Positions 37,365-46,165 of a DNA stretch of 64,000 bases are shown here, in pieces. Under the pieces are notes generated by a model. It made no database searches. It had not been told where the DNA came from and saw nothing but the letters and a program-made list of their open reading frames with translations. This DNA comes from Caballeronia choica (lineage in GTDB: Bacteria; Pseudomonadota; Gammaproteobacteria; Burkholderiales; Burkholderiaceae). Both the position numbers and the translations under genes were made by a program. The stretch is taken from assembly GCF_001544535.1 (NCBI RefSeq), contig NZ_FCON02000022.1, forward strand, positions 1 through 64,000, written 5' to 3'. Position 1 is the first letter of the stretch. The number at the start of each line of letters is the position of its first letter.

Positions 37365-37575
37365 CTATGCAGCCGCCTTCACCATCTCTTCGATCACCTT
37401 CTTTGCATCGCCGAAGACCAGCTTCATAGGCATCGTCCGGATAGCTCGCGAGCGCCCCGGCGCCGCGCTGCACGTTCACTCCATGGCCCTGCGACACGTA
37501 CTTCATGACCGTTTCCGGCGTCGCGACAACGCGTGTCTCGTGCGCGCTCGTTTCAGTCGGTATTCCGATGTTCAT
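37365..37575 (-). pseudogene. pntAA-pntB deletion scar
   Basis: On the minus strand, ATG 37575 begins MNIGIPTETSAHETRVVATP...SYPDDAYEA, the start of NAD(P) transhydrogenase subunit alpha. At about 37431-37421 it passes, in another frame, into MKLVFGDAKKVIEEMVKAAA-stop (TAG at 37367-37365), the C-terminal end of subunit beta. GCCTATGAAGC fits both genes at the join. More than 2.5 kb of pntAA-pntAB-pntB is missing. Family knowledge supplies the two ends; the deletion is inferred. Confidence 0.75.
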
Positions 37576-37687
37576 GCTGGCGTAATGGCGTGATGCGTGG
37601 TTGAACCAGGCCGCTGGCGCGCCCCTCGAATGGCGCCTTCGCGCAGGCAACTCCCCCTGCGCGACGGCGCCGGCGAAGCAGTCAGGC

Positions 37688-38605
37688 TTATTTGGCCGGT
37701 GCGGTGAATGCCGCCGCGTTCTTCCTGACGAAGTCCTGGACGGAGATCGGCGCCTGGCCCGTCAGCGTGAGCACGTCGTCGGACATCCGGTCGTAGCGCC
37801 CCGCGCGGTGCAGATCGGCCATGGTTGCAAGGTGGTTGACCAGATGAATCGGCAAGCGGAGTTCGATCAGGCTCTCCCGCCACGGTTCGACGGGAATGTC
37901 CTGATAGGTGATCGCGCGGCCGAGCGCTTTCGAATACTCCTCTGCGTAGAAGTGCATGTTCTCGGACTGCGGACCGGTAAGGTGATAGATCTTGCCGATG
38001 TGCGGCACGGGATCGGCGAGCAGCGCGGCAACGGCGCGCGCGACGTCCTGCGCCGCAACCGGCGAAGTCTTGCCGTCGCCGAACGGCAGCCTGATCTGAT
38101 CCGCCTTCCTGACCGAAGGCGACGAGAACATCAGGAAGAAGCCTTCGAGAAACACAGTCGGTCGCACGTGCACGACCGGCAGGCCCGACCAGTTCAACGC
38201 CTGTTCGGCGAGCCAGTGCAGCTTGTGCTGCGGGCTCGCGGTGGTTTCAGTGATGCTCATCTGCGAGAGCGTCATCTGCGACATGTTGACGAAGGCCTTG
38301 ACGCCGTGATGCTTCGCCACTGCGGCCGCGTTGATCGTCGCGGCGAGATAGGCATCGGACACCGACATCGCGAAGTACATCGTCTCGCAGCCATCGATTG
38401 CCCTGTGCATCGAATCGAGATCCAGCAGATTGCCGACCACGACCTCCGCGCCCATGTCACGCAACGCCTGTGCGCGTTCGTCTTCCGTGCGCACCATGGC
38501 GCGCACCGCCTTGCCCTCGTTCAACAGCAGTTCCGTCACCGTGCGCCCTACCGCGCCTACGCGGCCCGCGGCGCCGGTGACCAGAATGGGACTTTGCTCA
38601 GCCAT
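37688..38605 (-). CDS. NmrA/SDR-type NAD(P)-binding protein
   Basis: A 305-residue atypical SDR of the NmrA/YtfG type. It has the Rossmann motif VTGAAGRVGAVGRTV near the N terminus and VRPTVFLEGFF in the middle, but lacks a clear YxxxK, as in NmrA-like quinone reductases and redox sensors. AGAAGGAG precedes ATG 38605. It lies downstream of the iron alcohol dehydrogenase on the same strand with a 70-base gap. Role unknown; quinone or enone reduction is possible. Confidence 0.85.
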   Translation of the reverse strand: MAEQSPILVTGAAGRVGAVGRTVTELLLNEGKAVRAMVRTEDERAQALRDMGAEVVVGNLLDLDSMHRAIDGCETMYFAMSVSDAYLAATINAAAVAKHHGVKAFVNMSQMTLSQMSITETTASPQHKLHWLAEQALNWSGLPVVHVRPTVFLEGFFLMFSSPSVRKADQIRLPFGDGKTSPVAAQDVARAVAALLADPVPHIGKIYHLTGPQSENMHFYAEEYSKALGRAITYQDIPVEPWRESLIELRLPIHLVNHLATMADLHRAGRYDRMSDDVLTLTGQAPISVQDFVRKNAAAFTAPAK

Positions 38606-38674
38606 TTTGGGTAACTCCTTCTGAATGGATACACCGACGAATACACCAGCCGGCCCATGACCGGCTTTCGCGCC

Positions 38675-39847
38675 CTACGCCGCCAGCTTCAGAATCTCCA
38701 GCACGCCGGACGGCTCATGAACCGGGCGCGGATTGCTGAAGATGAAGAACTCGGTCATCGTGTTGCGCGCGATCAGGTCGAACTGGTCCTCGCCGACGTC
38801 CACCTCACGCAGGCTGGTCGGCAGGCCGAGCGATTTGCAAAACGCCCGGAACGCCTCGGAGGCGGGCATGCCGGGCTGACCCAGCGCAGCGGCGAGCGCC
38901 TTTTGCGCGTCGGCGGTGAACGGCTCGTTGTACGCGAGAATGCCCGGCATCATCACGGGCGTGCACAGGAAGTGCGGCACGTCGCAGGTGCCGCCCAGCA
39001 CGTGGCCGATCGCATGGCTCGCGCCCATCGGCACGCGCGCCTGCAGGCCGAACGAGCAGAGCCAGGAAGCGACCTGGCACTGCGTAGCCGCTTCGACATT
39101 GTCGCGCTCGCGCTGTGCGCGCGGCAACCATTCGCGCATCAGCCCGATGCCGCGCAGCACGGCCGCATCCACGAGCGGGTTGCCCTGCGTGGAACAGAGC
39201 GCCTCGATGGCATGGTCCATCGCGCGCGTGCCCGAGCCCAGCAACAGCGACTCCGGCGCATGGCGCAGCAGGTGCGGATCGAGGATGATCGCGAGCGGCA
39301 TCATCTTCGCGTGATAGAAGGTCTGCTTGAGCTTGCGGCGTGAATCGGTGACGAGGCATCCGGCGTTGTACTCGCCGCCGGACAGGCTCGAAGGCACCGC
39401 AATCATTCGCACCGACGGACCGCGGAAATTCGCGATCTTGCGCCGGCCTTTGTCGTCGAGCTGCACCTCGAAGCCGTCCAGGCCGTCTTCCTCCGTGATG
39501 TCGTGCTCCAGGCAAAGCGTCGTAATCTTAGCAATGTCAACTACGGAACCGCCGCCGATAGCGACGATCAGGTCCGCGCCCGCCTCGCGCGCAGCGCGCG
39601 TGGTGTGCATCGCGCCTTCGCGCGTGGTGTGCTGCGCGACGCCGTCGAACACGCCCGCATAGCGCTCGCCCAATGCTTCGGCGATCTTGCCGATCTCCGG
39701 CGTGGTCGTATTCAGCGTGTGACTGACGATCAGAAAAACACGCTTCGCGCCCAGCCTTTCAGCCTCCGCCGCCAACGTGGCCGCTGCGGGCCGGCCAAAC
39801 ACAACCCGATCCATCATCGGGAAAAGATGAGTTCCCCGGTTTCGCAT
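38675..39847 (-). CDS. Iron-containing alcohol dehydrogenase (maleylacetate-reductase-like)
   Basis: A 390-residue group III dehydrogenase. The nucleotide-binding loop is IGGGSVVDIAK, PSSLSGGEYN replaces the usual PTTAGTGSE, and metal-ligand histidines occur in MDHAIEAL and ASHAIGHVLGG. Such enzymes oxidise alcohols or reduce maleylacetate with NAD(P)H in the cytoplasm. ATG 39847 has GGAGAG upstream. The gene is divergent from the acyl-CoA dehydrogenase, and the shared 200-base gap contains one copy of the TetR-type operator. Confidence 0.88.
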   Translation of the reverse strand: MRNRGTHLFPMMDRVVFGRPAAATLAAEAERLGAKRVFLIVSHTLNTTTPEIGKIAEALGERYAGVFDGVAQHTTREGAMHTTRAAREAGADLIVAIGGGSVVDIAKITTLCLEHDITEEDGLDGFEVQLDDKGRRKIANFRGPSVRMIAVPSSLSGGEYNAGCLVTDSRRKLKQTFYHAKMMPLAIILDPHLLRHAPESLLLGSGTRAMDHAIEALCSTQGNPLVDAAVLRGIGLMREWLPRAQRERDNVEAATQCQVASWLCSFGLQARVPMGASHAIGHVLGGTCDVPHFLCTPVMMPGILAYNEPFTADAQKALAAALGQPGMPASEAFRAFCKSLGLPTSLREVDVGEDQFDLIARNTMTEFFIFSNPRPVHEPSGVLEILKLAA

Positions 39848-39950
39848 AGTGTCTCTCCTCATTCGGTTGATCGACCCGCCTTCCTGGCCCGGGCATTCGG
39901 GTTTGTCGCAGGATCATCTCCTCTTGCGTAGCCAAGTATCCGCAGATAAC

Positions 39951-39970
39951 ATAACACTGTCAAGTTTAAA
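39951..39970. promoter_or_regulatory. TetR operator candidate 1
   Basis: ACACTGTCAAGTTT (39954-39967), flanked by CACT...AGTG, belongs to a set of four related sites. The others are before the 49963 gene, before the TetR gene and before the ABC transporter. It lies about 75 bases upstream of the acyl-CoA dehydrogenase start. Confidence 0.5.
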
Positions 39971-40043
39971 GTGCGCCCGGCTCGAAACTTCACCGCACGC
40001 CGTGGAGCCGGAACGGAAAGCCTCTTTTCAGCGAGTCAAACAC

Positions 40044-41855
40044 ATGCCCGGCTACGATGCTCCCATCCGCGAACTCCGCTTCCTGCTTGAAGATGTCTTT
40101 GGCTACGATCAGCACACGCCGGCCCTGCCCGGCTTCGAAGAGGCCACGCTCGACGTCGTGATGGCGGTGCTCGACGGCGCCGCCACGTTCGTGCAGGACG
40201 TGCTGTTGCCGATCAACCTGCCGGGCGACGCCGAAGGCTGCCGCTTGGCCGATGGCACGATGCACACGCCCAAGGGGTACGGGCAAGCGTATGCGCTTTA
40301 TCGGGAGGGCGGCTGGCCTGCACTCGCTTCCGCGCCCGAATGGGGCGGCCAGGGTCTGCCGCCGTCGCTCGCATTGATGGTGCGCGAGTTCGTCGCATCC
40401 GGCTCGATGTCCTTCGGCATGTATCCGGGCCTGTCGCAAGGCGCGTATCGCGCGATCCTCGCGCACGGCAGCGAAGAACTCAAGCGCATCTATTTGCCCA
40501 AGCTCGTCGACGGCTCATGGACGGGGACCATGTGCCTGACCGAACCCGACAGCGGTTCCGACCTGTCGCGGCTGCGCACGCGCGCCGAGCCCGAAGACGA
40601 CGGCAGCTATCGGCTCACCGGCACGAAAATCTTCATATCGAGCGGCGATCACGATCTCACTGACAACATCGTGCATCTCGTGCTGGCACGGCTGCCCGAT
40701 GCGCCGGCGGGCACGCGCGGCCTGAGCCTCTTCGTCGTGCCGAAGCGCATCGCCGAGGATCTGCCCGGTGCGTCGGCCGGCACGCAGAACAACGTGAACA
40801 CGGGCTCGATCGAACACAAGATGGGCATCCGCGCGCAGGCAACAGCCGTGCTCAATTTCGACGGCGCGCGCGGCTGGCTTGTCGGCAAGCCGCACGGCGG
40901 GCTGCGCGCGATGTTCACGATGATGAATTCATCGCGTGTCGGGGTTGCAGTGCAGAGCGTCGGCGTCGCCGAAATCAGCTATCAGAATGCGCTCGCCTAT
41001 GCGAAGGAGCGCCGCCAGGGCGTCGCGCCCAATGCGCCCGGCGCTGCATCGCAGCCAGGCACCGACGGGCGCAACCCGATCATCGACCATCCGGACGTGC
41101 GCCGCTCGCTCCTTACCATGAAAGCGCTGGTCGAAGGCATGCGCGCGTTCTATCTCGACGCGGCGCTTCTGCTCGACGTACGCGCGGCGCGTGCGGGCAG
41201 TCCCGAAGGTGAAGACGCGGAAAGTCGTCTCGCCTTGCTCACGCCCGTGCTGAAGAGCTTTCTCAGCGACTGCGCATTGAAGGTGACCGACCTCGGGATT
41301 CAGCTTCACGGCGGCCACGGCTACGTGCACGAGAACGGCATGGAGCAGTTCTATCGCGACGCACGCATCGTGCCGCTCTACGAAGGCACGAACGGCATTC
41401 AGGCACTGGATCTCGTGCTGCGCAAGATCGGACTGGACGATGGTCGCGTGTTCGAGTCGTGGCTCGCATCCGTCGAGGACACCGCCGAGCGTGCCGCTTG
41501 CGTCGCGAGTCTCGCGTCGATGGCCGCCGCCCAACGCCGGGCATCGGCGAGGCTGCGCGACGCGACGGCGCAATTGCGCGCCTGGCGCGACGGCAACGAG
41601 CTGGATGTCGCCGGCGCGGCGACCGACTACCTGAACCTGTTCGGCCTCGTGGCGCTTGGCGAGTTGTGGCTGCGCATGGCTCAAGCCGCGCACGCGGGCC
41701 GCGCGCAGCACCCTCAGCTTGCCCCGTTCTACAACGGCAAGCTCGGCGCGGCCGAGTTCTTTTTCCAGCGCCTGTTGCCCGCGTCCGAAACGCACTTCGA
41801 GGCGGCGATGAGCGGCGCCCAGGCGCTGATGACCCTGCGTGCCGAAGAGTTCTGA
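40044..41855 (+). CDS. Acyl-CoA dehydrogenase with C-terminal extension
   Basis: A 603-residue FAD-dependent acyl-CoA dehydrogenase of the long type. Typical motifs are CLTEPDSGSDLSRLRTRAEP and YRLTGTKIFISSGDHDLT in the middle domain, GIQLHGGHGYVHENGMEQFYRDARI and YEGTNGIQALDL in the C-terminal helical domain, then about 130 extra residues. It introduces the alpha-beta double bond in an acyl-CoA. A much longer upstream frame exists, but homology begins at MPGYDAPIRELRF. Followed by CoA-transferase and SDR genes in one operon. Confidence 0.9.
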   Translation: MPGYDAPIRELRFLLEDVFGYDQHTPALPGFEEATLDVVMAVLDGAATFVQDVLLPINLPGDAEGCRLADGTMHTPKGYGQAYALYREGGWPALASAPEWGGQGLPPSLALMVREFVASGSMSFGMYPGLSQGAYRAILAHGSEELKRIYLPKLVDGSWTGTMCLTEPDSGSDLSRLRTRAEPEDDGSYRLTGTKIFISSGDHDLTDNIVHLVLARLPDAPAGTRGLSLFVVPKRIAEDLPGASAGTQNNVNTGSIEHKMGIRAQATAVLNFDGARGWLVGKPHGGLRAMFTMMNSSRVGVAVQSVGVAEISYQNALAYAKERRQGVAPNAPGAASQPGTDGRNPIIDHPDVRRSLLTMKALVEGMRAFYLDAALLLDVRAARAGSPEGEDAESRLALLTPVLKSFLSDCALKVTDLGIQLHGGHGYVHENGMEQFYRDARIVPLYEGTNGIQALDLVLRKIGLDDGRVFESWLASVEDTAERAACVASLASMAAAQRRASARLRDATAQLRAWRDGNELDVAGAATDYLNLFGLVALGELWLRMAQAAHAGRAQHPQLAPFYNGKLGAAEFFFQRLLPASETHFEAAMSGAQALMTLRAEEF

Positions 41856-41900
41856 CACATACACATGGTCGTCAGCCACACCTACCGGAGGAACCTCTCT

Positions 41901-43214
41901 ATGTCCGCTGAAAACCCGCGCGGTCCGCTTGCCGGCGTGCGCATTCTGGATCTGTCGAGCATCGTGCTCGGGCCGCTCGCAACCTTGACGCTCGCGGGAC
42001 TCGGCGCCGAAGTGATCAAGATCGAGGCGCCCGAAGGCGACAACGTGCGCGAAGCAGGCTCGATGCGGGTCGACGCGCACGGGGTCGAGCACGAGAAAAT
42101 GGGCCACGTGTTCATGCACAACAACCGCGGCAAGAAGAGCGTCGTGCTCGACCTGAAGAAGGCGTCGGCGCGAGAGGCGCTGCTGATGCTCGCGAAGGAC
42201 GCCGACGTGCTGCTCTCGAACATCCGTCCCGCCGCGATGGACCGGCTCGGACTGGGCTACGAAGCACTCGCGGCCGTCAACCCGCGCCTCGTGTATGTGA
42301 CCGCGTGCGGCTACAGCGCGCGCGGCCCCTATGCGGAGCGTCCCGCCTACGACGACCTGATCCAGGGCGCGGTCGGCCTTCCGTGGCTCATGCAGCAGGC
42401 TGGCACCCAGGACCCGATGTACGCACCCGTTTCGATCGCGGACCGCGTGACGGGCCTGCATGTCGCCTATTCGATCAGTGCCGCGCTCTTTGCGCGCGAG
42501 CGCAGCGGCAGCGGTCAGCACGTCGAGGTGCCGATGTTCGAAAGCGTCGCGCACTTCGTGCTGGCCGACCACATGGCGGGCCGCACGTTCGCGGCAGGCG
42601 CAGCAGGCGAGCGCGCGAGCACGGGCGAGGCGGGCGTGGGTGAAGCGGGATACGACCGCTTGCTGTCTGTGGATCGCCGGCCGTACCGGACCGCCGACGG
42701 CTACTTGTGCGTGCTGATCTACAACGACAAGCACTGGCGTACGTTCCTGAACGCGATCGGCCAGCCCGAACTTTTCACCGAAGATCCGCTTTTTTCAAGC
42801 CAGCGCAACCGTTCGCGGCGCATTCGCGAGATCTACGCCTGGGTGGCCGGCGTGATGCGCACGCGGAGTTCCGCGCAATGGCAAGCGTTGCTTGACGAAG
42901 CCGATATTCCGTATCAGGTGGTCAACTCGATCGAGGACCTGCTGAACGATCCGCATCTGAACGCAACGGGCTTTATCGGCGAGGAGATCCATCCGACCGA
43001 GGGGCACGTGCGCACGCTGGGCAATCCCACCACGTGGTCCGGCACGCCGCTGCCAGCGCTATCGCCCGCGCCCCGCCTTGGCGAGCACAGCGTCGAGGTG
43101 TTGCTCTCGGCCGGCTATTCGCGTGACGAAGTAAAGCGACTGCTCGACGAGGGCGCGGCCTGCGCGCCGCGTCACCCAGGTTCCGCAACGACCGCCGCAA
43201 CAGCCGGCGCATGA
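41901..43214 (+). CDS. CoA-transferase family III (CaiB/BaiF)
   Basis: A 437-residue class III CoA-transferase. GPLAGVRILDLSSIVLGPLATLTLAGLGAEVIKIE at the start and AERPAYDDLIQGAVGL with the catalytic Asp are diagnostic; GSGQHVEVPMFESV follows. It probably activates the substrate acid by CoA exchange or recycles CoA. CCGGAGGAA directly precedes ATG 41901. It sits between the acyl-CoA dehydrogenase and the SDR. It is not closely similar to the CoA-transferase at 35800, so the two are not a recent duplicate. Confidence 0.9.
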   Translation: MSAENPRGPLAGVRILDLSSIVLGPLATLTLAGLGAEVIKIEAPEGDNVREAGSMRVDAHGVEHEKMGHVFMHNNRGKKSVVLDLKKASAREALLMLAKDADVLLSNIRPAAMDRLGLGYEALAAVNPRLVYVTACGYSARGPYAERPAYDDLIQGAVGLPWLMQQAGTQDPMYAPVSIADRVTGLHVAYSISAALFARERSGSGQHVEVPMFESVAHFVLADHMAGRTFAAGAAGERASTGEAGVGEAGYDRLLSVDRRPYRTADGYLCVLIYNDKHWRTFLNAIGQPELFTEDPLFSSQRNRSRRIREIYAWVAGVMRTRSSAQWQALLDEADIPYQVVNSIEDLLNDPHLNATGFIGEEIHPTEGHVRTLGNPTTWSGTPLPALSPAPRLGEHSVEVLLSAGYSRDEVKRLLDEGAACAPRHPGSATTAATAGA

Positions 43215-43255
43215 AACAGCACCACTCATCCATTTACCAGACGAAGGGACTCACC

Positions 43256-44131
43256 ATGTTCAAAAACGACCTGCTGAAGGGCAAGCGCATTCTGATCACG
43301 GGCGGCGGCTCAGGGCTCGGCAAGGAAATCGCCGCGCGCTATCTGGAGCTCGGCGCGGACCTCTACATTTGCGGACGCCGCGAAGGCGTGCTGCGCGAAT
43401 GCGCCGACGAACTGACCGGCCGTTTCGGCGGTTCGGTCAAGGGCGTCTCGGTCGACATTCGCAACGCCGAGTCGGTCGACCAGATGATCGCCGACATCTG
43501 GCAGGAAGGTCCGCTCACGGGTCTCGTCAACAACGCGGCGGGCAACTTCGTGAGCCGCACGGAAGACCTGTCGTCACGCGGTTTCGATGCGATCGCGAAT
43601 ATCGTGCTGCACGGCACGTTCTACGTCACCCAGGCGGTGGGCAAGCGCTGGATCGCGGGCAATCTGCCGGGCAGCGTGGTGTCGATTCTCGTGACATGGG
43701 TGATGAACGGCGGGCCGTTCGTCGTGCCTTCCGCGATGTCCAAGGCAGGCGTGAACGTGATGACGAAATCGCTCGCCGTCGAGTGGGGCCGCCACCAGAT
43801 CCGCCTGAACGCGATTGCGCCGGGCGTCTTCCCGACCGAGGGCATGAGCAAGCGCCTCTACCCGGGCCGGGACGACGCGGGCCGCGCCGAGGGCAGCAGC
43901 CCGATGGGCCGCGCGGGACGCATGGAAGAGTTGCAGAACCTCGCGACCTTCCTGATGGCAGATGGCTGCGAGTGGCTGACGGGCCAGACGCTGACGATCG
44001 ACGGCGCGAACTCGCTCGCCACCGGCGGCAACTTCTATCACTTCAAGGACTGGACCGACGGCGACTGGGATCTCGCGCGCAATTCGATTCGCGAGCTGAA
44101 TGAGAAGGACCGGCTCGCGCGTACGGTATGA
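43256..44131 (+). CDS. SDR oxidoreductase, 2,4-dienoyl-CoA-reductase-like
   Basis: A 291-residue SDR. ITGGGSGLGKEIA (cofactor), VNNAAGNFVSRTEDLS and GPFVVPSAMSKAGVNVMTKSLAVEWG match mitochondrial-type 2,4-dienoyl-CoA reductases. In these the usual YxxxK is replaced by a Ser-containing segment before the Lys. It would reduce a dienoyl-CoA with NADPH, needed when the substrate has a double bond or ring-derived unsaturation. The operon ends at the terminator at 44182. Confidence 0.88.
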   Translation: MFKNDLLKGKRILITGGGSGLGKEIAARYLELGADLYICGRREGVLRECADELTGRFGGSVKGVSVDIRNAESVDQMIADIWQEGPLTGLVNNAAGNFVSRTEDLSSRGFDAIANIVLHGTFYVTQAVGKRWIAGNLPGSVVSILVTWVMNGGPFVVPSAMSKAGVNVMTKSLAVEWGRHQIRLNAIAPGVFPTEGMSKRLYPGRDDAGRAEGSSPMGRAGRMEELQNLATFLMADGCEWLTGQTLTIDGANSLATGGNFYHFKDWTDGDWDLARNSIRELNEKDRLARTV

Positions 44132-44181
44132 GCGTCGAGTGCCCTGAGTGCGGGGCTTTCGCTTCGCACTCTGACCTAAAA

Positions 44182-44212
44182 AAAAGCCCACGTCGTTCAA
44201 ACGTGGGCTTTT
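44182..44212. terminator. Bidirectional intrinsic terminator
   Basis: AAAAGCCCACGT at 44182-44193 and ACGTGGGCTTTT at 44201-44212 are perfect reverse complements with a seven-base loop. The A run on one side and T run on the other let it work for both convergent operons. Confidence 0.9.
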
Positions 44213-44232
44213 CTCTTCGCGGCTGCCGCGCG

Positions 44233-46104
44233 TCAGGACGATGAAACCACCACATGCGGCACGCAAGGCGCCGCAAACAGATCGACGACGGCCGCGCGGC
44301 GCCGCTCGATCACCGCGCGCTGATTGATGCTGCCCTTGTCGGTGACCTCATAGTGCTGCATCGAAGGCGGATCTTCGAGCAGCATCAGCCGTTCGATACG
44401 CATCGACGCGCCCCTTTGCCCCGCGTTCGCCGCCGCGAGGCGCCGCGCGAGTTCCCCCAACAGCGCGGGATGCCGCACCAGCTCAGCGGGCCTCAACGCG
44501 CCAAGCTCGGGCAACGCCTTCGCGCATGCGCCGGCATCGGGCCATGCGAGCGTGCCGAGCGTATCCGTGCCGTCGTACGCGATCACGGCTTCCTTGACGA
44601 GCGGACTGCACGCGTCGATCAGGCGAGTGCGCAGCGCAGCCGTGCGTACCCACGTGCCGTTCGCGAGCTTGAAATCCTCGGCGAACCGCCCTGCGGAGCG
44701 CAACCCCGCGATCGGGCGCTCGGGGTCGACGAAGCGCACCGCGTCGCCGAGCAGGTAAAAGCCCTCTTCATCGAACGCTGTGGCCGTTTTTTCGGGGGCA
44801 TCGAGATAGCGCTCGATGATGTTCGGCCCCCTGATGCGCATTTCGTAGCGGCCCGGGAGGTCGGGGTCTTCGAGCAGCTTCAGCTCGACATCGGAAACCG
44901 GCAGTCCGATGCAGCCGACGTCGTCGACGGCCCAGTATTGCGTCACCGCCGGTCCGGAGCTTTCGGTCGCGCCGAATACCGACGTGAGCACGACACGCTC
45001 GCCGGTCGTACGCACGGCGATCCGCTGAAAGCGGTCGTAAAGGTCGCGCGACAGCACCGCGCCGCCGTAGTACACATACTTCAGGCGCGAGAAAAAGTGC
45101 TGCGCGAAACGCTCGTCGCGCTCGAGCGCGGCAACCAGCATCGCGAGCCCGGCGGGCACGTTGAAATAGAGCGACGGCGCGACTTCGCTCAGGTTCTTGA
45201 GGGTTTGGTCGAAAGGGCCCGGCAGCGGCTTGCCCTCATCGATATGGAGCGTCGCCCCGAAGCGCAGAATCCGGTTGAGCACGATGTTGCCGCCCATCAC
45301 ATGATGCCAGGGCAGCCATTCGAGATAAACGGGCTGGTCCTCCGGGTCTTTCGCGAACACGCGCGCGGCCATTTCCTGCGCCGCGACGAGATTGCTGCGC
45401 GACTGCACGACCGCCTTCGGCATGCCGGTCGAACCGGAGGTGAACATGTACTTGGCCGGCAAGCTGCCCGGCAGTTGCCGATGGCGCGCTTCGACCTCGG
45501 GGTCGATCACGGTGCTCGCCAGCGCCTCGAACGACAACGAGCCCGGCGCCGCGTGCCTGGCCGCGATGACCCGCTCGGGCGGAATGCCGAGCGCGTCGAG
45601 CGCGCCCGCAAAACGCTGTGCATCCTCGACGAACACCAGATGCGGCTTGACGAGCGACACCGCATCGGTGAGCCGCGCGTAGTTGCCGCCAAGGAGCGAA
45701 TAGGCAGGCGACACAGGCGCGACCGGCACGCCCGCATACAACGCGCCCCACGTCAGCAGCGCCTGCGCAGTCGAATTCTCGGAAAGGATCACGAGCGGCG
45801 CGCTCTGGCTCGCACCGTGCGAAAGCAAAGCGCTCGCCAGCGCGCGCACCGTGCGCCAGACCTCGCCGACGCTCACCGACTCCCATGCGCCCTCGCCGTT
45901 GCGCTGCACGAGCATCGGGCTCGCAGGGCGGATGGCCGCCCAATGCTCGAGCCAGTCGGTCGTGCACGCACGCGTGGGCGGCAGCGGCGTGCCCGACTTC
46001 AGGATCAGCGTCCCGTCGCCGCGGCGCTCGATTTCCAGCGACGGCTCGCGGAATCCGACTTCGCGAAATGGCCGTTCGATTGTCTCCATTACGTGTGACG
46101 TCAT
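44233..46104 (-). CDS. Feruloyl-CoA-synthetase-like AMP-dependent acid:CoA ligase
   Basis: A 623-residue ANL-superfamily ligase. The P-loop-like motif is MFTSGSTGMPKAVV, followed by LPWHHVMGG, SVFGATESSGPAVT and LLGDAVRF. The order and N terminus resemble feruloyl/hydroxycinnamoyl-CoA synthetases. It forms an acyl-adenylate and then the CoA thioester. AGAGGGA before ATG 46104 sets the start; the frame runs on upstream only as a shadow of the thiolase gene. Last gene of the leftward operon of thiolase, MaoC and FadB-like genes. Ferulate itself is not proven as substrate. Confidence 0.85.
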   Translation of the reverse strand: MTSHVMETIERPFREVGFREPSLEIERRGDGTLILKSGTPLPPTRACTTDWLEHWAAIRPASPMLVQRNGEGAWESVSVGEVWRTVRALASALLSHGASQSAPLVILSENSTAQALLTWGALYAGVPVAPVSPAYSLLGGNYARLTDAVSLVKPHLVFVEDAQRFAGALDALGIPPERVIAARHAAPGSLSFEALASTVIDPEVEARHRQLPGSLPAKYMFTSGSTGMPKAVVQSRSNLVAAQEMAARVFAKDPEDQPVYLEWLPWHHVMGGNIVLNRILRFGATLHIDEGKPLPGPFDQTLKNLSEVAPSLYFNVPAGLAMLVAALERDERFAQHFFSRLKYVYYGGAVLSRDLYDRFQRIAVRTTGERVVLTSVFGATESSGPAVTQYWAVDDVGCIGLPVSDVELKLLEDPDLPGRYEMRIRGPNIIERYLDAPEKTATAFDEEGFYLLGDAVRFVDPERPIAGLRSAGRFAEDFKLANGTWVRTAALRTRLIDACSPLVKEAVIAYDGTDTLGTLAWPDAGACAKALPELGALRPAELVRHPALLGELARRLAAANAGQRGASMRIERLMLLEDPPSMQHYEVTDKGSINQRAVIERRRAAVVDLFAAPCVPHVVVSSS

Positions 46105-46165
46105 TGTTCCCTCTGCTACGTTGCGGTACGCGAATAAATGATGGTTCGGTTTGCGCCGATGCGCA

